Shown: positions 19,407-31,700 of the stretch, one piece after another
How the letters are laid out: each line of letters begins with the position of its first letter
Numbering within the stretch: the stretch's first letter is position 1
Origin: Lingula anatina
Lineage: Eukaryota > Brachiopoda > Lingulata > Lingulida > Lingulidae
DNA length: 64,000 nucleotides
Assembly: GCF_001039355.2 (NCBI RefSeq)
Contig: NW_019774803.1
Location: forward strand, 410,537 to 474,536
Direction: 5' to 3'
Notes under the pieces: model-generated
Database searches by the model: none
What the model was told of the DNA's origin: nothing
Seen by the model: the letters and a program-made list of their open reading frames with translations, nothing else
Translations under genes and position numbers: made by a program

Positions 19407-22400
19407 GGATGTTACCGATAAGATAAACGAAGCCCTAGAGAAAACGCACCACGTACGTTTGCGAGTGTATACGTCCCATTAAAATGATTTTGAGAATTAT
19501 CATTAAAAAATAGATGAACAGAAGGTATTAACGTTGTATGTAGTAAATGATTTACGTTTATGTCTTTTTAAAGGTTGAATTGGTTTCAATCACCAAATAA
19601 TACGCGTAGGCCTACTTTACTAAGACGGCGATTTCCTCTAACAAATAATTAACATTCAAGGTCAGCAAGGCCCTCCTTGAGCAGGCCCAAGAGCTGACTG
19701 AGCAGCTTAAGGCACTTGGTGGCAAGTACCTGGCCGATGCCAAGGTCATTTTGAGCAGTCTGAAGGATAAGCTCTCTGGTTTCACTGGCTGGGTGGCCGG
19801 GATGTTCGGTTAGTATAATATTGTTCTTATCATTGCATTTCTTCCTTAATCAAGATCTAATTTAAAGAGGTAAAAGTCAATCTGGTGTTGAATGAATCTT
19901 TGGGTATTTCTTCAGCGTCCTATTATACTGAGAGTGACGTTTTTGCAATTTCAACGAGGCATTAACTATGCTCCTGGCCACTTTCTTGGCTCATCCGTCT
20001 CTACAATTTGTTTCTAAGAATTAGGCAAATTTTTTTCTAAAAGAACTTATGAGAAATTGCTCTTTCTCTTTAGATCTAAGGTAAACGCAGCTTAAAGTTT
20101 AAGTACAAGTGGAATAAATGGAGTAATTGCACGTACATTTAATTTTCAACAACTGCGTAATCTCTACATTTTCTTCACTTTACAGGCAAGCGTGATCTCT
20201 TTGAAAACTTCGAGCAAGAACTCCTCGATGAGGTAAGGGCAACTATGTGCAGCGCGATAAATACTAGAAACAAACATGTTGATGGCGTTTTGATACTTTT
20301 AGTTTGATGGTCATTGTCAATATAAGTTATCCATTTTTCAAAAACAGTATATCAATATTGTATAATAGTATATACTAGTATATACTATATCAATACTGAA
20401 TCGTTTAATCCGAGTGAATATTTTTAGCAATCATTCGTCTCTGTACGTGATCACAATTTTTATTATCAAGTAATGAATAATTAAACCTTTTCGTCGTTTT
20501 AGATGAACCTGCTATCCTTGTATCTCAAGGGTCCCTGGACCCCATAGACATACACCGCTAGCATATTCTTGATACATTTTCTCATTCGTATTCAATATTA
20601 TTTGGCGAGAAACTTACACTTACCTGTATTTATATTCTAGACCGTCGCCCTGGTTCTAGCTGACCGTGGTGTTCTTGACTGGTGGGCGAATTTGAAGGAT
20701 TCTTTGTCTAGACTCCTAGGACGTTTTGGTTCCAAATTCAGTGACCTTTCAGCTTTTGTGCAGCAGTACGCAGGAGACCTGTGGGGAAAAGTGCGGGGAC
20801 ACTTCGATAACGTCAAACTTGTTGCACAAGAGGTATTTTTTCAACGTGTTGCCATAGGTGTTAAAATGTACAAGACAAATTTCCCACCAAAAAGCATTTG
20901 TGTTTATATAAATCCAACTTGCTATAAATGCTTTATGGAGGTCTGTTCCACTTAAGGGATCATTTAAAATATATACGACCTATTAAAACATCAAAATGTT
21001 GAAATCCAAATATCACTTTCAGTACCTTGAGCACGCTAAGAATGCTAGCCTGGCCGTCACCGAAGAGGTTGTCGAGTTCTTGAGACCCTACAAGCAGGAT
21101 CTTGGAAGCCTCTGGGGCCAAGTCGTGAATGCCGCCAATATCGCCAAACACATCGCCCTGACAGGGACTACTCCACCCCCTGAACCAGGTACGCGCTTCC
21201 TCTAATGAGACAAAAATGTTGGTTAAAACGTTACTTAAATTTTACTCTTGAAACTCCGACACGGTATCTTGACGATTGAATTCAAAGTCAATCTTTCAAA
21301 GACAAGTAAATACTATTAGTATGTATTAGTCTTATGGTGAACACGCTCGTTAGCCCTTTATGGATGAAGTCATGTTTTTAAGAGTAGAATCTTTGTGATC
21401 ACATGGCAAGTAGCCCTGTTTCTTTTTACTTTTATCCTTTATTGCTTCTTTTTCAAAGGTGCATACTGTAGGTTCACTTCTATACTCGTTTTCGGAAGTT
21501 ATCATTTATATATACAGACACCTACAGTGTATATTCTGATTGGTCTGTCTGTCCGTGTCGTCCGTGTCGTCGCCGTCGCTTTCCGACAATGACGTTCACC
21601 TCATAACTGCCAAACTATATTTTTGTCTTACTTTAAATTTACTGAGTGGCTTTGTTTAGTAAGGAGGTTGCTTTCGAAAATCAGCATGATCGGTTTAGAT
21701 TTACGGTAAATATTCCGTTTTTTTTTTCACACTTTTGGTGACGTTTACCTCATATTTAAGTGACAGACCGTTATTCTGTTTTGCTTTTTTGCCGAGTGGC
21801 TTTGTTTGGTAAAAAGGCAGGTTGTTTCTGAAAATCTGCATAATCAGATTTTACAATATTTTTGTAAAATTTTGGCAGTTTATGTTTGCCCCCATAAGTA
21901 CCAAACCAAAGTTTTGTTTCAAATTAAATTTACTGCGTGGCTTTGTTTGGTAAAGAGACGAGTTGCTATCTACATAGTCTAGGTGCCAGAAATCCATTTA
22001 TTTAAATTATTTGTTTAATGATATAAAATAAGGGAAATCTTATCTAAAGAACTAAATATGTTTTTCTACCTAGGAGGCATGGCCTTGTCGCATGAAATAC
22101 ATGTACTAATAAGATAATGATTTATTAAACCAATAAAATAAGCAAAATATATAATATCGAGAATCTTTTGCCTTGTAAAAGCAGTTATGTTATCAATTCC
22201 TGCAACCTTCTGCATGAGTGTCGTTCCTGATGTTGATATGAGATGATTAACATTATTTGCATGGAAACGTTGACTATACAAATTACAGTATGACAGGGTC
22301 GTACAAGTGTACAAGTTTCGGATTTTTCGGCAAAACTTTATTTTACAATATAATAAAATCAAGTAAATAAATAAATTAAAAAAATAGCCGCCATGAGGTT

Positions 22401-23205
22401 ATAAAATACAAGGGAGTGGCATGAGAATGATTTTGTTACGCTTGCCAAATTTGCTGTCGTACAAATAAGTGGTTACGCACTGAAAATTATTCCTAAAAAT
22501 TGTACCTTTTAGTTCATCATATCTTTCAAATGCATGTTTCGAAGCACTAATCAAAGAATTGTTTAAGGATAGTGTCACCCTTCGCTCAAAACTCCTTATT
22601 TACTGCCTTACATACATTCTTTTGGGTAATAGATAAATCTTTGGTGTTCAGTGACTAAATTGATAAACATTTACACATGTCATATTACGGGTGATGCCAT
22701 GATTGCGATTTTGGAGCAAAAACTGAAAACTCGGTTTCTCAAATTTCTCCTTTACCTGAGCACCCACGTTCATCGTTTCAACGCCGATTTAATGACACCA
22801 TTTAGTACTCCAAAAGCCTGCCAGCAATTTTTCTTACCTGTCTTAGGTAATATTTTATCATTGATAGAGCAAAATAATGCCTTTGTTTAATGAAAATCTG
22901 TAATTAGGCTAATTCCATAACAAAAACATTCAAACCAAAATGACGGCACGGGAGAGTAGCCCATACACTCAACTCTGCTAATTTTCCGGATAAAACTTTT
23001 TTCAGGGATGAAGTTATGCTCCATACCGATTGCTATCTCACCTCAAAATAGAAAACTGTTAAAATGATGATTAAAGCTACATTGCGACGAGAAATATATT
23101 CGATGGTTTTTTATTGTTTTAAATCTGCACAAAGATAGATGCATTACTGAATAATTAAATGTAAGAAAAACCTCATTTTCGGTATCTGGATGATAATATA
23201 CTAAA

Positions 23206-23269
<64 letters not shown>

Positions 23270-25764
23270 AAACACATTTTGAAAGCCATTTCATTTTGTT
23301 TGACATTTGTCAGTAGATTATGCAGGTCCTCGACTAAGAGGTATCTGTTTTTCGCTGGTACACTGTTTGTGGGAGAATAGGCGATTGTTGTCTATATATT
23401 TGCCAGCATTGCTTCCTAGTTGTGAATGGGTAGGCCCTATGTGGTACACGCAGACACCACTCGTTGTGACTGCATACGATGTACACTTTCTTAATATATA
23501 TCATAATGTTTCAGCTGCAGTTGAAGACGAGATCCAGGCTGCAGTTCGTGCTTTCAGGTCCGTTTTTGATGAAGAGATCAGCAAGCGTGATTTGGACGAA
23601 GAGAAGAGAGCGTAAGTATTTTTCTGATTTTTTGACATATTTTTGGACATAACTCGAATTTGGTGGTGTGCATGCCAATGACTGGATCAAGAGAGATAAT
23701 TGAGGTTTTCTGCCTTATAATCTATTCTTAATTAACTATTTCTGTACATAATGAAATAGTTGTGTCATGAATATAAAAAGTTAAAAGTGTTTTTATCGGT
23801 TTAAAACATTTTGCTTTGCAGCGTCCTTCGTGCTGTTCAGACCGAGTTTGGAAAGGCTTTGGAGTCTGCTCTCCAGACAACTGTTAACCAAATAAACGAA
23901 GCCGTTGCACACGGAAAGCAGGTATCACAGTGTTTACAAGCTGTGGGATTAAGTTTTTAACACAAAATATGAAGAAAACACATTTATATGCGACTTTTAC
24001 ATCTTAATACTTTCGACTTATCATCAGCATATTCTTTTTTTGACTTTCGGTTATCGAGGAATACTTTTCGTTAACGTTTTACATATTTTGTTGTTTTAAG
24101 AGCTAAGGTATCTTAGTTGTTTTTATAAGCATTTAAAATTATACTTCAACAAAAAAGTGAATTAACCGCATTTTGCTGCGACTTATAAAACATTATGCTC
24201 TTCCTTTTTGACTGTTGATTATAAATCTATTATCTTTCACGTTCCTAAATTTCTGTTTTCAGAACAGCTTATAAAACGTGACAATTAGTCTATAGCAAGT
24301 AAAGAACAAATAAGGAACAAGACAGTTTTAATAAATGATCGCATAGATCGCCTAACATCGATCTTTCTTCAGGTTACTGACGACATGGTGCAGAAGGTCG
24401 CTAACTACACCGAACTGTTGAGGGAACAAGGCAGAGGAGCTTACAACGACGCCAAGAACATCCTTAGCAAACTCACAGCTGACGCCAAGACTGCCATCGA
24501 AAGCACTCTTCAACAATTACAGGGCATTAGAGAGAACTTCTATAAAGCATTTAAATCTATGTTTGACAACTTTTTCGGGTTTTTCAAGGGAATTTTCGGT
24601 ATGTTTTGGTATTTGTTTTATAGATTTACTACAATGTATTTACTTGATTGGCATATCTTATAGTTTTATTTTCATTTTATTAATTCCAAAAATTACAATT
24701 TACTTAAGACTTTACAGGGGGGGATGTTTTAACAATTGCACAATGCAATGCTTTTGAAACTAATTTTAAAAGATGTTTGCAAAATAAAAAAAAAATGAAT
24801 AAAAGAACGAGTTTAATTTGCCCCAATTACATCTTATGTAAGCAATAATAGTCCCATCTCCAGGGAATTTTTGGAAAAGATGTGCACCTCTTCTCTTGGT
24901 TTGAAAATGTCTTTAGACTTGAAATGCATTACCCTTGCCCACCCCACCAGCAACCATGAAATAATTTTTTCCATGAAATGGAAAATGGGCAACAAAGCAA
25001 CCGTAACATGTCCAAAACTGAAATTTTCCCCATTTTTTTTATTCCTATATTCACATCTTCAGGAAAGCGAGCGACTAGAGCCCTCTGGGCTAAATTTGTG
25101 GACAGCTTGCAGTCAGTATTTGCAAAGTTCAAGGGTAAATACGAAGACCTTGCTGCCTTCGTCAAAGAAAAACTTGGGGATGGAGTGGAGGAAGCCAGAG
25201 GACACTTGGAGAACGTCAAGCTCATGACAAAGACCGTAAGTAAACTTTGTACTTGTTTGAATCATTTTGAAAACATGTATGCTTAGGTCTGGAACCCAAC
25301 ATAACAGAAGTGTTATGTTTGGGCCTTGCTTAGGTTTCAATTTTCATAGCAGACGAATATTCAAAGCAGTAAGAAAAAAACTGTATTTGTATTTACCCTG
25401 GGATTAACATTTCATGTAGGCATTATGTCATTTTAAGCATAGATTTATTTATTTTATTTTATTTGGTCATACTGCAGCCATGCTAGATTATAGTGTCCCA
25501 GAGCCATCCAACATCCAACACCCAGAGCCATCCAACACCATTGGCCATGCTAATTCCCTAAGTATAAAATGCCTTACTATATAGAGACTCTTTTTTTCTA
25601 TATATTACATTTATACTCCCATGGTGTATTACTAGGTTCTTGACAATGCTCAAGAAGCTGGAGAAGCCAAGTTGAAGGAGCTGCAGGAGGTGGTTAAAGC
25701 CTACAAGAATGATCTGGGCGATTTGTGGGGCCAGTTGGAAACTGCTATTAAGAACATAGGCTAA
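19407..25764 (+). CDS. Secreted helical apolipoprotein-like protein, copy 1 (5' truncated by gap)
   Basis: Exons: 19407-19452 (partial), 19661-19808, 20186-20232, 20641-20832, 21023-21188, 23515-23611, 23822-23921, 24373-24598, 25063-25235, 25636-25764. All junctions join in frame and the frame is open to TAA at 25762, so the remaining part is intact. It is paralogous to copy 2 (28787-38301) exon by exon. It lacks the signal peptide and first exons because of the N at 19406. Differences from copy 2 include three extra residues in the exon at 20641, six extra in the exon at 24373 (a Phe-rich segment), and Arg and Gly where copy 2 has its only two cysteines. Long amphipathic helices, few or no cysteines, and the FGKR and SKR sites are shared. 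AATAAA lies at 25865. The function is unknown; lipid binding or peptide-precursor roles are guesses. Confidence 0.85.
23208..23267. repeat. (TA)n microsatellite inside a copy-1-specific insertion
   Basis: About 30 TA units lie in intron 7 of copy 1. The surrounding ~150 bp, from roughly 23177 to 23327, is missing in copy 2 at the equivalent point (near 35880). Confidence 0.85.
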
Positions 25765-27013
25765 GACGAAAAAAAACAACAAGAACATTCCTGAATTTAG
25801 ATATTTTTTTAATATCTTGCTGACCATTATGCATTTAACATTGACTGAATACAAGATGGCATGAAATAAAACAGGATTTAAATTCTTTTATCTTTTGTTC
25901 CATGTTCAATACATTTATGGACTTATCGCACCAATACTTGTCATGAACAATTATTCCTACCAGTACTATTGCACAGGCTGCATTACTACCATAATAATTA
26001 ATGAAATGAAAAGCAGTTGCACAAAAGCTGACTAAAACTGCCAACTTTGCTGCACATTTACCACTTTTAAATAATTGAAAAAGATCACACTGCAAAATAT
26101 TTCAACCAGCTGGCAGAACACATTATTCCGTATGAATGATAGAATACAGATTGCACATCAGAGTATCTATACCTTGACTTTAGTTGCAATTATATATATA
26201 AACGTTTTTTACCCACATTTGAAAAATGACCCAACAGAATTTCATTATCCTGCAAAACTTTTTATATTACCCATCCAGACCTTAGAGACTCCTTAAATAA
26301 AAGTTAATCTGAAGTGTACCTAATATCACTAATATTATCTTCTCAGCCAAGGTAGTAGCCATGTCATCTTGTAATTTCAAGAAAATTATCTGTGGTTTAA
26401 TTGAACATTATACAAGGCCACACTACAAAGCATTGTGCCATTTTTCGAGGTATGAAGTGGAAAAGACCATGGTTGGAAGGGAATTGTTAATGTTATTACA
26501 GAAAATGTTAATCTAAATGACTGGACTGGCCAGTCAATTTTAACTAAATTATTAGATTAAAATGGATTAAAACATCCAATCCAAGTACAGGGAAGGGTTG
26601 AACAATGATATGTGAGTAGGAGAAAAAAACTGTTTGTTTTGGCAGACAAAATTTTCATAGATTACCTGTAACTTTATCAAACAGTCAAAGCAACAGGAAA
26701 GAAATGAAAAGGACAATGCACACAGTATATGTTATGTACAAATTTGATTCACCTATGTAAGAATAGTTCTTCTTTAATATGAAATATGTGCATCATTATT
26801 TAATATGCATGATCTTTAAAATCTTGTCCTTGATATTGTAATTACAAATTTTACAGTTCAACATTTGTTCAGTTACCCCAAAACCAAAGAAATATTCTTC
26901 TTTTTCCTTTAAAGCAGATATTTATTGTTTTAGCTATTTCAAAAATGGATAAAGCCTTTTCTGCGCTGTCAAAAGCCACGCATTACAGATGCTGATTCAT
27001 GTGTATCACTCTT

Positions 27014-27098
27014 CTAGTCCGCCATGGCCTCTTATAGAAAAGCTAAATACAAAATATAAACACCTGCTGAAATACTCTCTCAAAGCCATCTTCCTCTC
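27014..27098 (-). pseudogene. Decayed copy of ACP1 last exon
   Basis: On the minus strand this stretch aligns base by base with the true last exon of ACP1 (39714-39797), including the TAG acceptor, the EDGFERVxQQV coding segment, the GAGGCCATGGC segment and the stop. Here the codons for the CysCys pair and the following residues are altered (TGT TGT AAA becomes TTT TGT ATT), and in-frame stops appear. No other ACP1 exons accompany it. It came along with the segmental duplication. Confidence 0.8.
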
Positions 27099-27359
27099 CC
27101 TAAAGAAAAAAATAAAAACTTGTCTCACGTTCTCGTCTGTAGCCTTTATTTTAGGAGTAAGCACCCCATAACTCAATTGATTTGATACTACTTGCAGTAA
27201 TTCTGGATGTAGAAATCTCTTGTTTCGTGCATTGTATTAAGCTTGTCGAGAGCAACACTGGGGGTGGTATCCGTTTTTTTCATACAATTTGCGAGTTGTG
27301 CCATATCAAAGAGTACAACGTTGCAATATTCAGAGGTGAAAATAAAATGTGAAATAATT

Positions 27360-27990
27360 AGCAGAGATACACCCATAGTTACTGTGAAACTTTAATAGGA
27401 AGTCATATACTGGCAATCTAACTGTGACCTTGAAGTTGACGTTTGACCTACTTTTCACCATGAACTGAACTTTGCAACTTTTCTGTCGCAATGCTGTTAG
27501 CGGGTGACCTAACCCCTACTCCCTTTTTTTTGTAACAAAGGAAGGGGCATTCCGTTTTTCCTATGTGTTGAAAACAGCTGGAAAAGTGAACTCTTTATAA
27601 TTGCCATGCCATCCTATTTTGCATCTTACTTGCAGATTGGTGAGTTCAAATGATGTACCGGATAGGCTGCAAGGCTTGCTGGGCCGTATAATGAGTAAAG
27701 ACAAGATTCTCATATAACATGAAGACAGCAGATAGGCAAGTTGGTTTTTGGCAACTTTCCTATCACAACACGTGTGAAAGTGAATAATGATCATGTAAGC
27801 ATAACCGGGAATGGGGTCCCTTATATCTCCAAAACTGGCAGAGATATGCACATAGATACTACTGAACTTGAGTAGGAACTCATATATTGACCGTCTTTCT
27901 GGGACCTTGAATTTGATCTTTGACCTATTTTTTGCTATGAACCGCACTTCACAAATTTGGATTTGACCTTTTACTTTTCCCCATGAGTTT
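27360..27990. repeat. Two diverged direct copies of a dispersed repeat with TGACCT motifs
   Basis: 27360-27530 and 27835-27990 share the order GCAGAGATA-CACATAG-TACT-GAACTT-TAGGAA-TCATATA-TGACCTTGAA-TTTGACCTA. The TGACCT / AGGTCA half-sites are spaced as in nuclear-receptor response elements. Repeats of this type are common in some invertebrate genomes, so regulation is not implied. Confidence 0.55.
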
Positions 27991-28478
27991 GTTATAAATT
28001 GTTATTTTCAACACAAGTTTTTCTTTGTTTTCCATACGAATGCGCTTACTCCAGCTTGTGGTACAATACCCGGAGGCAGTATCGCCTCTCTGATTCTCTA
28101 GTTTTCATTAGTTTCTGACCCCAGTGAATATGAAGTATATCGTCGATTAAAGATCATGTACTGGACCTGCTAAGCTGAGTATGAGAAGATGAAAGATTAC
28201 AGAATGTTCCTGCCAAGAAACCAATGAGCGAATACAATATGTAAGAAAGACAAAGGGCACATTTCTAAATCAAAGTGGTAATAGACTTCTAAGTATGATA
28301 AGTACTTTATAAGTAGGGAGAATATGTGTCTCTTAACAGTCATCGTAATTCCAAATACACACCCCTAATCACGTCTTGTACTAAATGCGTGTTGAAAGGT
28401 GACGCCTCCTGTCCTGCTCTGCCTCCCACCTCGTCACGTAAGATAAGACACATACCGTGCACTCTCACACTGTAAAAC

Positions 28479-28786
28479 TATAAAAACCAATGTGGTTCTG
28501 TGGCAATTCACTCCATATATTCATTCGGGCAGCAAAGTTGAGGTCATAAAGTTACCTAGTAAATTAAAAATTATAAATTCTTGTCGTTTTATTGAGTTAC
28601 CTGATGTCATTCTGCAGTTTGGAATAGAATGCCTTGGGTTTTGGATATCAGAAATTATTCTTATTGGAAACTTACAACCTTTTGGGAACCCGTGTGGCAT
28701 AAAAGATTTTCAGATGTAATCTGCCAAATGTTTTGAATCTGTGAGTATCCCTGAGTTTATATGTTAGTTGTTTTATTTCAGCAATT
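28479..28786 (+). promoter_or_regulatory. TATA box and 5' UTR of secreted-protein gene copy 2
   Basis: TATAAAAA at 28479-28486 is followed by an untranslated exon that probably starts around 28510 and ends at 28740, immediately before the donor GTGAGT. A short intron ends at a TTTCAG acceptor at 28776-28781, six bases before the ATG at 28787. A strong TATA promoter fits a highly expressed, tissue-specific secreted product. Confidence 0.65.
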
Positions 28787-31700
28787 ATGAAGGTCTTGTT
28801 ATTTGTACTTGTTGCCGCCTTTGTTGGTGCTCAGGCGGATTTCGTTCGCCGTAAGTGTTCATTAAGTTTTGTTTTTTCTGTTACATGTTCATAGTAACAT
28901 ATGCACTGGTGTCTTAGAACTAATCTGTTCATAGCAAACAGCAATCCGTGGATGGTTCAAATCATTTAAAACTATCCGTTACTGTTTTTAAGCAAAAAAA
29001 TAGATAGCATTCTTAAAGCCACGATCACGATGTGTCATTAGCTAAATGCCTGCTGACTATTCACATTTTTTGCAGTGAATCTGGACAATGAGATTTCGGC
29101 TCTCGTGAGTGAAATCAACTCACCACGTCATATTCGTGATACTAACCCGTAAGTAACAGTTACTATTTCTAGAATCTAAATCGTCACTTACCAACTTAAC
29201 CACGTATCAGCCGTCATATAATCGTGACCAATATGCGCAATCTACATGTATCGCAGTTGCTTTGTAATTTTAATTAAAAATCAAAAACTTATTTCCAAGG
29301 AGAAATAACTTAAATATTAAAATATTTAAGTTGTTTCTCCTTGGAAATAAGTTTTTGAATAGCTGTCGTTTATGTGGTCCATATCATCTCGGATGTACGT
29401 AGTCATTCTTTTGCTTTTACTATTGAGATAATCCATTACTGATACTCTTGAAGATGTAAGAAATTTTATCGTATTAATTACAGACTTGCAAGGACAACTC
29501 AGACTGCCCTTGGACAGGCCCTGGTGGAAAAACTGAAGAATGTCACCGATAAGATAAACTCAGCCCTAGCAAAAACACACCACGTATGTTTGCGAATCTA
29601 TACGTCCGTTAAAATGATTTTGAGAATTATCATTAAAAGTTAAATGAACAGAAAATAAACTTAATTATCAAAAATAGGTATTAACATTGTACGTAGTAAA
29701 TTATTTGCTTTTATGTCTTCTTTAAGTATTAATTGGTTTCAGAATTTTACATCACCAAATAATACGCATAGTTTGCTAAGACCACGATTTCCTCTAACAA
29801 CTTAATCATTTATTAATTTAAGGACAGCAAGGCTTCTCTTGAACAGGCCCAAGAACTGGCCGAGCAGCTGAAGGTACTTGGTGGCAAGTACCTGGCCGAT
29901 GCCAAGGCCATTATGAGTAGTCTGCAAGATCAGCTCTCTGGTTTCACTTACTGGGTGGCCGGGATTTTCGGTAAGTATAAAATTGTTCTTATCATTGCGT
30001 TTCTTTCTTAATCAAGATATAATTTAAAGAGATAAATGTCAATCTGGTGCTGAATCAACCTTTGGGTATTTCTTCGGCGTCCTATTATTAGCGATGTTTT
30101 TATGTGTTTCTTTGTAATTTCTGATGAGGCATTAACCATGCTGCTAGTTACTTAATTGGCTCACCCGTCTCTACACACTGTAAAAGTCGGGCAAATATTA
30201 TTTTTAAAAGAACTTATGATGAATTACTCTTTCTCTTTAAATCTACGGTAAATGCAGTTTAAATATACATGAAGTAATTGTAGAAAATGAATACACATTT
30301 CATTTTCAGTTGCAGCAGCGTGATCTTTGCACTGTCTTCATTCTTTATTCTATTTACAGGCAAACGTGGCCTATTTGAAAACTTCGAGCAGGAACTCCTC
30401 GATGAGGTAAGGCAACTATGTGACAACACCAATCGCAGGATTTTTTGGTACAATGACTTTTTCGGGTGACAAATACTCAACAGATATTAATGGTATTTTG
30501 ATACTTTTAGTACAATGGTCAGTATAGTATATCATTCGTATATACAGTATTCGCAGTATATCATTCGTATATACTAGATCAATATTTGAATCCGAGCGAA
30601 ATTATAACAATATTTTTACTTTGTGCGTGATCTCAATTTCTTAAAATTTTAAACTTAAACCCTTTCCTCGTTTAAGATCACCTTGATGTCCTTGTATCTC
30701 AAGGGCTGTTGGAACCCATAGATATAACCGCTTGCATACCTATTCCATATTATTTTTCGAGAATCTTTGTCTTTTTTTATACTCTAGGCCGTCGCCCTGG
30801 TTTTAGCAGACCGTGGTATTTTTGACTGGTGGGCAAATGTAACGGACTCTATGTCCAAACTCCTAGGACGTTTTAGTTCCAAATTCATTGACCTTTCAAA
30901 GCAATATGCAGGAAACCTGTGGGGAAAAGTTCAGGGACACTTCGATAACGTCAAACTTGTTGCACAAGAGGTACTTTTTTGAACGCGTTGCCATGGGTGT
31001 TAAAACGTAAAAGATAATTTTCCCAAAAAGAAGGCGTTTGTGTTTATGTAATTCTAACTTTTAAATGCTTTATGTAGGTAAAATGTCTGTTTTACTAATG
31101 GGATCGTTTGAATTATATACGACCTATTAAAACCTATGAACTCCTTCGATCACTTTCAGTACATTCAGCACGCTAAGGATGCCAGCCTGGCCGTCACCAA
31201 AGAGGTTCTCGAGTTCTTGGAACCCTACAAGCAGGATCTTGGAAGCCTGTGGGGCCAAGTCGTGAATGCCGCCAATAACGTCAAACACATCGCTCTGACC
31301 GGAACTACTCCACCCCCTGTACCAGGTACGCGTTTCCTCTAATGAGACAAAAAATGTTGGTTAAAACGTTACTTAAAGGTTTACTCTTGAAACTCCGATA
31401 CGGTATCTTGACGATTGAATTCAAAGTCAATTTTAAAGACAAGTAAAAACTATTAGTATGTATTAGTCTTATGGTCAACACGCTCGATGACCCTTTATGG
31501 ATGAAAGTCATGTTTTTAAGAATAGAATCTTTGTGATCACATGGCCAGTAGCCCTGTTTCTTTTTACATTTATCCTCTAATGATTCTTTTTCAAAGGTGC
31601 ATACGTTCACTTCTGTACTCGTTTTCGGAAGTAACCATTTATATAAACAGACACCTACAGTGTATATTCTGATCGGTCTGTCCATGTCGTCTGTCCGTGT

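Larger units (their letters stand above)
19407..27115 (+). repeat. Tandem segmental duplication, unit 1
   Basis: This block matches 29538-39810 in order and orientation, including exons, introns, 3' flank and the terminal ACP1 exon (27014-27098 corresponds to 39714-39797). The left end is set by the assembly gap. The right end is set by loss of similarity just beyond the ACP1 exon. Parts of intron 7 are almost identical between units, while the 3' flank is clearly more diverged. Confidence 0.85.
25765..28478. other. 3' flank of copy 1 and spacer before copy 2
   Basis: 25765-27115 is duplicated 3' flank. It has AATAAA at 25865-25870 and the decayed ACP1 exon at 27014-27098. 27116-28478 is not duplicated. 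It holds two diverged copies of a dispersed repeat (27360-27530 and 27835-27990) and no supported gene. Confidence 0.6.

Noticed and set aside
22066-22362. 98-codon minus-strand frame, identical at 34764-35060
   Set aside because: It lies in near-identical intron DNA of the two paralogues, so identity comes from the duplication. The peptide has no recognisable features, and there is no splice or codon evidence.
23043-23306. Minus-strand frame containing a run of Ile-Tyr
   Set aside because: It is the translation of a TA microsatellite.
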